Positions 20,040 to 29,119 of a stretch of DNA of 64,000 bases are shown here, one piece after another. Position 1 is the first letter of the stretch, and the number at the start of each line of letters is the position of its first letter. The DNA is from Micrasema longulum (taxonomy: Eukaryota; Arthropoda; Insecta; Trichoptera; Brachycentridae). Position numbers and translations under genes: made by a program. Location of the stretch: the NCBI GenBank assembly GCA_022494885.1, contig JAGVSM010002758.1:232713-296712 (forward strand), given 5' to 3'. The notes beneath the pieces were generated by a model, which saw only the letters and a list, made by a program, of their open reading frames with translations, was not told the origin of the DNA and made no database searches.

Positions 20040-20525
20040 AATTAATATTTGGCTGATTTATATAGCGCCATTGTGTAAAATCACCTCAAGGGTGCTTTAC
20101 AATTGTATACCTAAACATACATTCTAACCAAACTAAAGTTATATATTATATGTACAGATTTAAAATTGAGGGTATGATAGTCTAAAGAAGTGGGATTTTA
20201 GTTGGGATCTGAACTGACTAGGACTGTCGATGATTCGTAAGTTTGAAGGCAATTGGTTCCAGGCAGAGGGGCCGGCAACGGCAAAAGCACGATTTTCGAT
20301 AAGTTTTCCTCTCCCTGAATCAAATGCTGACCTAAGAGTAAATTTTCTTTGACATGTATTTTCCCTAATACAAAGGTCCGATAGGTATTTTGGAGCCATT
20401 TCATGAACGGATTTGAATACAGCCCAGCAAAGCTTGTATTGTTTATTGTTTGTGAACCAAAATAAATGGAAATAAAAAAAAAATATCGGGGCCCTATTAT
20501 TTTGTTTGCGTAACATGTGTTATTT
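20040..20525 (-). mobile_element. CR1/L2-like LINE family 2, 3' part
   Basis: The minus frame 20160-20516 reads NNKQYKLCWAVFKSVHEMAP, KYLSDLCIRENTCQRKFTLR, ENRAFAVAGPSAWNQLPSNL and FRSQLKSHFFRL, a CR1/L2-type C-terminus different in sequence from family 1. The 3' UTR ends with the hairpin AGCACCC / AGCGCC (about 20064-20096) and AGCCAAATATTAATTATTG. The 3' end recurs at 52905-53030. Confidence 0.7.
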
Positions 20526-20639
20526 GAAAGCACAGAACTAGTCAAATCACCTAGTAACGTAGTTAAGAACCTCGAGTAGTTTAATCAAATGATTGCATTG
20601 CGATAACCAAAATAGTGAGTTAATTATAAACGGTGACTT

Positions 20640-20770
20640 ATACCCGTATGCAGAGACAAAACTTAAGGTGAGGAAAGTACATTCTAATCTCAAATCCGGA
20701 GAATAACCCGAAGGTGAAAACAATAGAATGTACTTTCCTCACATTAAGGTTTGTCTCTGCATACGGGTAT
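20640..20770. repeat. Near-perfect hairpin, 47-bp arms
   Basis: ATACCCGTATGCAGAGACAA...GAAAGTACATTCTA (20640-20686) and its inverse TAGAATGTACTTTCCTCAC...TCTGCATACGGGTAT (20724-20770) flank a 37-base loop, with one or two mismatches. No second copy of this sequence was seen in the window. Confidence 0.7.
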
Positions 20771-21135
20771 TAATCAATTAGCGCGGCACAATATGTCCCT
20801 AAACTTTGCGGCATGGATATTATACCGAGTACGCAATATCCTAATCTGATTAAGTTTGATTAAGATCTACATTTTTTTAGTCATTTAGAGCTATTCCTAG
20901 AACTCGTATTAAAAGTTAAGCCTGTTGTATACGGATAACACGGTGTTTAATAAATATTATTTCGGAAGTTTTATTCACCAAGTTCTATTTAGTGGAACTT
21001 CTAAATTCGTCACTAGCCTGTCCCTGGGGCGCTGTCTCCGTCGGGGTACCTACATATATATTTATTTTTTATTTATTTATTTGGAAAAAAAACATGAGTT
21101 TTTTCCACACATTGCATACAGAAAATAATATAATA

Positions 21136-21257
21136 TCTTGTCTCGATGTCCCTTATGTTTGTCAATGCTTCTTTCTTTTTTTAAAAAATGTTTTAAATTA
21201 TTATTTTATTGTAGTATTTAAACCTTATAAATTGTATACATGGACAGTGTCCGTTAA

Positions 21258-21324
<67 letters not shown>

Positions 21325-21405
21325 AAAAAATAAAAAAATAAATAAATAAATAAACAAATAAATAAACAAATAAATAAATAAATATATAAATAAATAAATA
21401 TGTAG
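21136..21405 (+). mobile_element. Jockey-like LINE 3' end with long AAAT tail
   Basis: The 3' UTR (CTTGTCTCGATGTCCCTTAT ... TACATGGACAGTGTCCG) matches the 9760-9900 copy. It is 5'-truncated with no coding left. The TAAA/AAAT tail extends from about 21255 to 21400 (over 30 units, with a few AAAC units). The minus-strand FIYLFIYL frames here are the tail read backwards. Confidence 0.75.
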
Positions 21406-21505
21406 AAACTAAAATTGTGAAAACAGTCCATATAAATTTTCCACAGTGATGTAAACTGTTGAAGAAAGCTGCTATTTTCTGTAAAATATTGTACGGCAAG
21501 TAAAA

Positions 21506-21865
21506 ATGACAAAATCATCTATTTCAGAATTTCGTTTAGTTTTCCGACCAACTTCTCATCCGTGTGATACGGCTGTAAGACTAAACGATCAAATATCCTC
21601 AGGCGATGTAATTATAATGTCATGTAGGTACTTTTTTCTAATGATTATTTCTCGGAACGTATTTGTCGAGTCCAATACTGCTCCGAGTGGGTACAAATTT
21701 ATATTAGGCTCAGGAAAAAACATGATCGGGTGCTTAATTACGTTTTTATGTATCGTATTGCGAGGGATTCCAATCGTTGGGTCATTCTCCGTTTCGGTCT
21801 TGTGCCTTGACATCATCGGAATAGGGTACTATCGCAAATCGGGAATAACGTCCAAATATATTTAA
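21506..21865 (+). CDS. Unassigned ORF, 119 codons (doubtful)
   Basis: ATG-started frame beginning MTKSSISEFRLVF and ending GITSKYI, lying between a jockey-like tail and a CR1/L2-like copy. The middle has a hydrophobic stretch (IGCLITFLCIVLRGIPIVG, about residues 75-93) that could be a membrane segment. I recognise no family. The opposite strand is also partly open, so a decayed transposon or chance frame is as likely as a gene. Confidence 0.2.
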   Translation: MTKSSISEFRLVFRPTSHPCDTAVRLNDQISSGDVIIMSCRYFFLMIISRNVFVESNTAPSGYKFILGSGKNMIGCLITFLCIVLRGIPIVGSFSVSVLCLDIIGIGYYRKSGITSKYI

Positions 21866-21933
21866 AACATTTAGTGCGGATTTTCACGACATTAATAATG
21901 TTTACTAGTAGGTGACAGTCGACATGCTAGGAT

Positions 21934-22226
21934 GCCGAATTTAGTGCGCTGTTTGCGTAGAGGTATAATAACTTTTCTTCTCGACGTAGATGTAGCTGAT
22001 CTAAGCGTAAGACGTCTATCAGCTAGTTCATCTGGAATGCAGAGTTTCTTTAGATATTCTGGAGCAGAGTCGTGCAGTGACTCATACATAAGCCAATAGA
22101 GTTTGTATTCCATCCTTTGTGGAAAACGTAGCCAGAGTAAATCCCGAAGTAGTGGAGTGATATGACTGAACTTAGAGATTCCAAAAATAAGTCTGTAGGC
22201 GAGTCATTTTATTCATTGGTAGACCT
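21934..22226 (-). mobile_element. CR1/L2-like LINE family 1 fragment
   Basis: The minus frame (21892-22113) reads YKLYWLMYESLHDSAPEYL, then LCIPDELADRRLTLRSATST and KVIIPLRKQRTKFG, matching the 3799-4390 copy. The 3' end is missing and the 5' side stops at 22226, where GGGCC-bounded sequence begins. A further piece of the same LINE (ACAATAATCGACTGTAGACA, then CTACAAACGCATTTATTA) reappears at 22839-22880. Confidence 0.65.
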
Positions 22227-22228
22227 GG

Positions 22229-23998
22229 GCCTCAATTATGGTGGGAAGATAAAGATGTCATAGATGTCGTACCTTCACCTTGACAGTATAGCTGAAGATA
22301 AATTCGCTCTACCGATTATAAAGATATACTACCGACCCCCCACCTTCAAGTTTTGGGTTGGTACATCGATATCAATCAAGGGAAAGCGTACGTCACGGTA
22401 CACATATCTACGCTCTTAAATGATATAGCTTCAATATTGCGTCATAGTTGAAGATAAAATTCTCCCGACCGACTACAAAGATGTACTATCGATACCCCCA
22501 CCATTAAATTTTTATGTAAGTACATCGGTCTACACCGACGGGTCTAGAACCCCTCGATACGTTTATCTACGCATTAAAAGTGACAAAAATTTTGTTCCAC
22601 GGAGCAGTTTTTCTTTTAATTACGATTTATTTAATTTTTTTATCGTTTTGAGATTGGCACTTAAAAAAAAATCCTATTAAAAATATGAAACAGAAATAAA
22701 TAAATTTTGAAGTTGAATTGTATAACTGACATAACATGATTATGAGAAACGAGCGGCTAGATGTAAAAATAATCTCGTTAGGTTCTGTCTTATAGTTAGA
22801 AAGTTACCACTGTAAAAAATAAATTTAGTTATTCTCATAACAATAATCGACTGTAGACACTACAAACGCATTTATTATTGATTGAATATCCAAAGTATAT
22901 GGAATAATTAGCATAGCCCAGTTCAAATATGTATCAACCAAGGTAAGGAATGAAATAAAAACAGTGAAGAACACTTACTAATTTTCTTCGAAACAATAAA
23001 CGCTAAGCCACTTTAGTGAGTATGCGCTCACTGTGTAAATAGCATGCTCAATGTATAGATACAAGTCATACACACATGCACATGTGTGCATAGTGCATAT
23101 ACATACAGACAACACATCACATTAGCAGTCGAAAGTGTGTTGACGCTACCGATTCATTTTCCGCTGGCGCCTGGCGCCAGTCACCGCCACGTAAATAATC
23201 CGAGACACCTCAGCGCAAATTACTCACCATTTCCCCCGAATAGCGTCGCATTCCCACTGTCGCTCGACCCCTTCGGCTGCGCTCCCACTCCGTCGGGGAA
23301 TGAAATGCCGACGTCTCGACGGATCGTGCGTTCGTGTTAGTTTTACTGTCAACCCCGACTAATGTAATACGATTATTTCTCGTATACATAGACGCCCGTG
23401 TGTGCTTGTGTGCGACTATTATCCATGGCGCCATCAATATGTTGGTGTTTGCATATTTCAAGTCGTTTCCGATTTCTAACTAGACTTAGTAATGTCATCT
23501 TCTTATCTAACCTTCGCGTCTAATATTGATTCGTACATACTTATTGCATATAATAATATGGATGTGTACTGCGTAAATACCGACAGTCCCCACGTATACT
23601 ATGGAATCTACATTTTGCGAGGTTCACAGGAGAGCAAAAACAAAGCTTGATATTTTTCTAACAAATCCAATACTGTAGAATTGCTAAACATTTTTTAAAT
23701 AAGTAATTTTCTTTGTCAATTGTGGTTATTTAATTGATTTCTTGGAGTTTATAATCGCTTTGAAGTGGGCACTTTTTATCGCAAGAGACTATTTACAATA
23801 TTAATGAGAACTATTTTAAATGTTAATGACGTAAGGAACGCGGAATAAATTGTTGCGGTCATTCATTGGTTTGTTTCGATCATACGATGTCGATATGACA
23901 AGCAGGTAGAACATACCGAGGTAGATACAGATAGTACAGAAGTTAAGTATACCGTCTCGATATATACAGACGAAGATAGCGTTCATAATTGAGGCCCA
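22229..23998. mobile_element. TIR-bounded composite element (about 1.77 kb)
   Basis: Left end GGGCCTCAATTATG, right end CATAATTGAGGCCC. Near the left end a block of about 120 bp (GAAGATAAATTCGCTCTACC ... GTTGGTACATCG) is duplicated about 165 bp on (22440-22560). A LINE fragment lies inside at 22839-22880, and 23150-23330 is GC-rich. No transposase was recognised. Similar ends occur at 28640-29113 and 37300-37420. Because LINE family-1 sequence lies both outside and inside the left end, the history is more complex than one insertion. Confidence 0.45.
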
Positions 23999-23999
23999 G

Positions 24000-24155
24000 A
24001 TCTTGTCTCCAGGCAGTAATTACTATTAAATGTTTGTCCTAGCTTTAAATTTCTTTCGTTTTTGTATTTAATTTGTGCCAGTATATATTATTAAGAAATG
24101 TAATTACCATTGCTAAATGGACTAAGTGAGTCCGTAAATGAATAAATAAAAAAAT
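24000..24155 (+). mobile_element. Jockey-like LINE 3' UTR
   Basis: GTTTGTCCTAGCTTTAAATT, GTATTTAATTTGTGCCAGTA and AATGGACTAAGTGAGTCCGT, then AAATGAATAAATAAA match the 3' UTR at 41550-41690. GGACTnnnnGAGTCC forms the terminal hairpin ahead of the tail. No coding remains. Confidence 0.65.
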
Positions 24156-24159
24156 AATA

Positions 24160-24885
24160 ACTGATTTTGAAAAAAGCAAAACGTGACGACACAGAAAAAT
24201 TTCTTTGAAAAAATTCCAAATCGGTTTTGTTTTGAGGAATGTACAACGGGAATACGATAGCTTTAATTTGTCAATTTTAGTTAGCTGTATCAGTCCGACT
24301 GTTAAATTTAAATTAGGTTCGATATAAAAATGATTTGTAAATGGATCATATTTTTATCTCGCAAAGTTCGTTATTTGCCATGTGTTTTTACTACCCCGTA
24401 GTTTCATACTATCGTAGTACGCTGAAGCACCCCTTTGGAAGGGATTCGATGAGAGCAGGGGGGAGGGGTGTCTCCAGGCTCCCATTCATGCCGTTATTGC
24501 GAGGGGATGAACAGATGAATGAGATCTGCAAGAGAAAAATCTTTAGCACAGCAACGTGGTACTGAATAAAAAATATTCGGTTCGATTTCCGCCAGTTGTC
24601 AAAAAGAAATCGAAGAAAGTATTTTTTTTTCAATTGGTCTTTGTGTTGCGGTGTATTTTTAATATCTTCCTCCCACATCTTACCTTTCCAGCCTCTTAAA
24701 TAGATTGGTGGTTAATAACTTTTTAAAAAAAGTTCAATTTGATAATACACTTGTTTGTTTATAAATTTGTATAAACCTAATCAGTGCATGCGGGGTTGCT
24801 TACTTAAAGCATGTGGTTTTAAAGCGGCATGTGGGTTTTATATTTTTGTGCAACAACTACAGTGTAGGTGTATAGTTGGTTTTGC
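24160..24885. other. Stretch with no recognised feature
   Basis: AT-rich with a short G-rich patch at 24455-24475. The 74- and 89-codon frames on opposite strands over 24341-24678 are mutual shadows without a recognisable domain. Confidence 0.4.
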
Positions 24886-24889
24886 AACA

Positions 24890-25328
24890 ACAACAACAAC
24901 AAACCATCACGCCGTTTCCCCGTAGGGGTAGGCAGAGAGGATAGAACGCCATATCACTCTCTTTGCATACATACCTCGCTTCCTCTACATTCATACATCT
25001 TCTCAAGCACGCACGCCGATTATTCCTACTTTTGACATGTCCATCTTCAAGTATTTGATGGACTTGATCGTGCCATATCTTCCTCGTTTTCTGCGTCCAT
25101 TAACATTCGCATCGTAGATCCTTTTAGCCGTTCTTTCGCTGTCCTTTCGCTCTACATGTCCAAACCAACGCAACACCATTTCTTGATTTTGTCGATAATA
25201 GCCTTACCTACACAATTCACGGATCTCGACATTTGTGCACCAATCATACATCTGATCGCATTTCGACAGCATTCAGCCTACTTTCATCATCATTTTTCCA
25301 GTTCCATACTTCGCTCCTATTCATTAGT
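24890..25328 (-). pseudogene. RTE-like LINE ORF2 C-terminus
   Basis: Minus-strand reading: EVWNWKNDDESRLNAVEMRS near 25320, then VALVWTCRA, KIWHDQVHQILEDGHVKS, NNRRACLRRCMNVEEARYVC and LPLRGNGVM near 24910. Several stops and frame changes. The tail is a GTT/CAA trinucleotide run at 24886-24902. Same family type as 17990-18500, but more decayed. Confidence 0.65.
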
Positions 25329-25352
25329 TGGTTTTGCATGTCAGTTTAATTG

Positions 25353-25397
25353 GTGTCCTGACGGAAGAGACGGGTACGTCTCGAAACTGATAGACAC
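25353..25397 (+). ncRNA. Hammerhead-ribozyme-like motif (G1)
   Basis: GUGUC, core CUGACG(G)A, spacer A, stem II GAGAC-GGGUAC-GUCUC, core GAAA, then CUGAU, A, and GACAC closing stem I with GUGUC. Stem I (5 bp) and stem II (5 bp) are perfect. CUGANGA and GAAA are the two conserved hammerhead strands, and the bases before GACAC fit UH at the cleavage position. Deviations: one extra G inside CUGACGA, one extra A before stem II, and only one good pair in stem III. A truncated sister at 48931-48956 has an uninterrupted CUGACGA. Activity is not implied. Confidence 0.5.
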
Positions 25398-25445
25398 AAA
25401 AATGTCGGTTAGTGGTTAAATACAAATATTTAATGACATTATTGT

Positions 25446-25612
25446 ACTGGTCAAATAAATCATCATCATTTCCCCATCCGCACCCGACGGTGCATTGGGC
25501 ACTGCATTTATAAATCAAATAATGCTTATTTCAATAACCTGTTACACGAAGGTAAGGTGACGTGTCTTATACTTCAGGTTCTAATTCAGGAACAATGAAA
25601 TATTTCATTATA
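25446..25612 (-). mobile_element. SINE-B, 3' half
   Basis: Minus strand: GTATAAGACACGTCACCTTAC, then ATGCAGTGCCCAATGCACCG, TCGGGTGCGGATGGGGAAAT and a GATGATGATT tail. This copy shows the family's 3' end most clearly. Confidence 0.65.
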
Positions 25613-25662
25613 ATAATAAAAACACGTATATAGTTTTATTCCACCTTTATTTATAAATTTTT

Positions 25663-25705
25663 ACCAGTGACCGGGTTTTGTCGTGACTGACATCGTCAGA
25701 CTGGT
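25663..25705 (-). ncRNA. Hammerhead-ribozyme-like motif (A)
   Basis: On the minus strand: ACCAGU, CUGACGA, UGUC-AGUCAC-GACA, AAA, CCCGG, UC, ACUGGU. Stem I (ACCAGU/ACUGGU, 6 bp) and stem II (UGUC/GACA) are perfect, the CUGANGA core is perfect, and GUC-type cleavage-site bases precede the stem I 3' strand. The second core reads AAA where GAA is expected, so the general-base G is missing and this copy is probably inactive. Confidence 0.5.
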
Positions 25706-26204
25706 GGGAGACTAAACAAATTTCTATGTTATGCAAGCAGGGGTTGTAAATCATGAATATCATGAAATCATTTTATATAATTATGGAAATAAAAGAATTT
25801 AAATTAAAATCATTTAATAACAATTATAAGAATATAAGTTTTGTTTGAATGTATATAATAAAAACTGGTGTAAATTATATAATTTTATGAAGTTTTATAG
25901 TGAAAATGTATTTGAATTATATGCATTTAAATTTAATTAAAACTGTACCAGGAGCCGCTGGTTGCTAGTTCCATCGACAACTATGTCCCCCGGGCCCGGG
26001 GTAAATAAATGATTCTCTGAAAGCAAAATTCCCGGCAGTTAATTCTTATCGATTAGTTTCATTGTTTGTATTTTAATGGATACAATAATGGGGAATGAAA
26101 GTGTGTGTGTGTTACCTGATCGTTTAATGTTATTTAATCGGGGCAATTCTTTAAGCGGTTCATATTCACGTGTTCATATTAAAGTTTAAAAAAACATTAA
26201 AATC

Positions 26205-26300
26205 AATGTTTTACGTCCACCTGCCAGGAATCAAACCTAGGTCCTCAAGAATGGTAGGCGAACGCGCCAACCACTACACGACGAGGCGTTTTAATGTCCA
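26205..26300 (-). mobile_element. tRNA-headed SINE remnant (SINE-C)
   Basis: Minus strand: GCCTCGTCGTGTAGTGGTTG (A box region), then GACCTAGGTTTGATTCCTGG (B box) and CAGGTGGACG. The head differs from SINE-A and SINE-B. No acceptor stem or full cloverleaf was found, so it is not called as a tRNA gene. Confidence 0.5.
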
Positions 26301-26393
26301 CTTCATTTACCGAGTCAGGATTTTTACCCGAGAGCAGCTGTCGTGTCAAAACCTCGTCCAAGATTCTGGTTCTATTTCACACTAAGTGCTGGT

Positions 26394-26748
26394 ATTCTGG
26401 ATCTTCTCTACCCCCTAGAGAGTGATTAATTTGAAGAAATTTTTTTTATGCAACGACACTTAGCTTCATATATGGCCGCACTGATGATTAAACGTCAAAT
26501 GGTGTATAAAACTGCTTCAAAAACGGAAATAAAACTAATACGGTTCGGTCAATTCAACCTAATTAAGCGTTTTGGGTAATACTTAACGTCGCAATAATGT
26601 TCTTAATGAAAGTCATCATGTTTGATTTCACGTGGTCATATTTTTTGACGATAAATCAACAGTGTAGCCATATATTAGTCGCATGGAAAAAAAAATATCC
26701 CCAAATTAACCACTCTCCAGAGTCTAGAGGATAGAGAAGATTCATAAT
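26394..26748. mobile_element. Fold-back MITE with about 100-bp TIRs
   Basis: Left ATTCTGGATCTTCTCTACCC, GAGAGTGATTAATTTG, then CATATATGGCCGCACTGATG. The right end is the imperfect inverse (TGTAGCCATATATTAG, CAAATTAACCACTCTCC, GAGAAGATTCATAAT). The non-coding centre is about 130 bp. It directly abuts MITE-1, whose 5' end is lost at the junction. Confidence 0.65.
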
Positions 26749-27161
26749 TTAACGTAGTTATGCCGAAAATAGCCAGTCATATAAAAGTAAAACTGAGATA
26801 ATAGCACCTTTGTGAGAAGAGTGAATAATCAAATCTACACAACAGTTGGAATGTTTTTGACTTTGAAAAATGATTAATAATGAATACATTAGTTTTTTTT
26901 GTATGAAAAACAAGAATTTTACTATGCATTTGAACAGTGTCAATTAATTTTAAAGTACCGTAAGATTTTTCTAGTCCTGTGGGTGTTTTCTTCAAAATTC
27001 TGTTTTTGTGATCGGTAATATTTTTAGAAGGCGATTTTTACAGTTTTTTTGTATGTATTTGGCTGTTTTTAGCAGAACATAGAATTGATCTTACTGCACC
27101 CGATAACACCAATATTTATTTTCAATTGTAACGGCCAGGTTCTGCATAACTGCATTCAATT
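26747..27161 (+). mobile_element. MITE-1, nearly complete
   Basis: AACGTAGTTATGCCGAAAAT, AAACTGAGATAATAGCACC, GTTTTTGACTTTGAAAAATG, TTTAGCAGAACATAGAATTG and TGCATAACTGCATTCAATT. TIRs of about 30 bp (AACGTAGTTATGC / GCATAACTGCATT). Diverged from the 50552-50939 copy, with an extra block (ACTGCACCCGATAACACC). Confidence 0.7.
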
Positions 27162-27164
27162 GCA

Positions 27165-27752
27165 CCCCAGATCTGCATTTTTCACTCGTCTGGAGTGTCT
27201 GGACACGGATAAATATGAAGTCTGACTCATATCTATTAACATAATAATAATAAAAGCAATTATGTGGCACTGAACTTTACAGCAATAATGATTACAATGG
27301 GCACCGAAAAATCACCGTATCTCATACTTAAATTAAAAAACAGCGCGATAATTTATTTTATGTAAACACGCGCTATTCCTAGGCAAAATATTAAATTATC
27401 ACCTTCGCAATGTCTAATCAGTTGGGTGGGTTATTATTTTAGCGAAAATTCGTATAAAACAATGGCAAAGCGACCTCAACTGCGCGCCCCGAGTCCCAGT
27501 CCGTACGAATATTAGCGACAAATACTTCATTATTGAAATTGTGTATTTTGCTTACTGTCTTGCAGTTCGTATTCATTGTTTTTTAAGACTACGCGTACTA
27601 GTTACACGCGTTCGGTAGACTTCAAAGTGTCAGATAAACACGTGACCCCAGGTGCCCTCCCTCCTCCTCCGACCATTGCCGCTGCCTCGTGTTTAGCAAT
27701 GTAGTGATGGAATAAATTAGCATTCGCATCGCGAATCAAATTCACAATAGCA
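27165..27752. other. Stretch with no recognised feature
   Basis: Mixed composition with a more GC-rich part at 27420-27720. No repeat shared within the window and no useful open frame. Confidence 0.35.
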
Positions 27753-27896
27753 ATTTTATTTTATTTTATTTTATTTTATTTTATTTTATTTTATTTTATT
27801 TTATTTTATTTTATTTTATTTTATTTTATTTTATTTTATTTTATTTTATTTTATTTTATTTTATTTTATTTTATTTTATTTTATTTTATTTTATTT
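27753..27896. repeat. ATTTT pentanucleotide microsatellite
   Basis: About 28 uninterrupted ATTTT units over 144 bases, with no visible interruptions. Confidence 0.95.
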
Positions 27897-28007
27897 AGGA
27901 TTTTTACAGCTATTACATAAACAAAATAAGTAGAAAAATATTAACAATGCTAGAGCTAATTAAAAAAATCCAATTGCTAAGTGTATTGCATTGCAAGCAT
28001 GACACTA

Positions 28008-28250
28008 CTATAGTCCTTAAAATATAGCTTGATTAGAATGACAGCTGTCAAACTAATTTCATTAGTGATGGGAAATTACTGATCACTGATCAAATCGATT
28101 TTATCAGTTATTTCATGCAATTCTAAAACTCTGTTTCCGAAAATTAATATAAAAAACGCAATAACAAGCCTCTTATAGTGTGTTTATCAGAATTATTCAC
28201 CAAAAATGAGACATTTATACTTTTTTCATGAACAACATCAAATGAATTAT
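28008..28250 (-). mobile_element. MITE-H, truncated copy
   Basis: TATAGTCCTTAAAATATAGC, AGAATGACAGCTGTCA, GATCACTGATCAAATCGAT, TCTGTTTCCGAAAATTAA and CACCAAAAATGAGACATTTA match the 18948-19256 element in reverse. The second TIR is missing. Confidence 0.65.
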
Positions 28251-28502
28251 TTTTTTATTCGATCAATTTACATTAATTAATTTGTCCCATCTTTAACGTT
28301 TTTGCAAAATGGTGTAACCTTGTTAGAACGTTGTTAATAATTAGGTTTATTTTAATTTTCTTTTAGTTTTAAAGCTGATTTTATACATTAATGTTGATTT
28401 ATGTTTCAAGCATTGTATTAAAAAAATAAATTATTATGCCGGATACAAATGATTTTTCGTGTATTAAAAAATAGTTCTGATAACCTTAGATATAATTAAA
28501 AA

Positions 28503-28620
28503 ATATAATATAGAAACTTCACTGGTTCATTAGAGTTAAGTCTAACTGTGTAAAATATTTAAACTATGTAACCGTACTATATGTTTTCTGAATAAAAGAA
28601 AATAAATAAATAAATAATAA
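28503..28620 (+). mobile_element. Jockey-like LINE 3' UTR fragment
   Basis: ACTTCACTGGTTCATTAGAG, TAAGTCTAACTGTGTAAAAT, TGTAACCGTACTATATGTTT and TCTGAATAAAAGAAAATAAA match the 3' UTR of the copy at 35537-36345 (reverse strand). It is 5'-truncated to about 115 bp. Confidence 0.6.
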
Positions 28621-28639
28621 GTATGCATATTCAATACCA

Positions 28640-29113
28640 GGGCCGCAATTACAATTCGAAATTAACAGAGTTATCTTCGACTGCCTAGCCTATAAAGAAA
28701 AACCGATATTTGATTACGAAAATGAGTAGGTATATTTGCATAAACATTTAAAGTATCTTTTAGAAGCAAAAATTGTATGCATATTCTGCTTTTCATACAG
28801 AAAACTTAATTTTACTTTGTAAATAAAATTGAACATAAATGTTAACTTCCCATTGTTATCGGGGCCCAGGGTACGTATTCTGATGGGAAGTTAAAATTTA
28901 TCTTCAATTTTATCTACAAAGTAAAATTAAGTTTTCTGTATGAAAAATAGAATATGTTAACAAATTTTTTTTCTCATCATATTCAATTACTGGTCACCGA
29001 CGAAGATACTTTGAACTTTTATACAAATATACACACTTTCGTACATAAATATCGATATTAGTTTATACCGTCTGAGTATATACCGATAAAGATAGCCGTT
29101 CATAATCGCGGCC
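28640..29113. mobile_element. GGGCC fold-back element, two divergent units
   Basis: Unit 1 (28640-28867, minus) and unit 2 (28868-29113, plus) are inverted copies of one block of about 235 bp: GGGAAGTTAAAATTTATCTT, TACAAAGTAAAATTAAGTTT, GAAAAATAGAATATG, CACCGACGAAGATACTTTGA. They meet at CGGGGCCCAGGGTACGTATT. The same junction occurs, inverted, at 44400. The outer ends are GGGCCGCAATTA and TTCATAATCGCGGCCC. Non-coding. Confidence 0.65.
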
Positions 29114-29119
29114 CAGAGC

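Noticed and set aside
21225..21518. FIYLFIYL-rich minus-strand frames as a membrane protein
   Set aside because: They are the AAAT microsatellite tail of a LINE read backwards.
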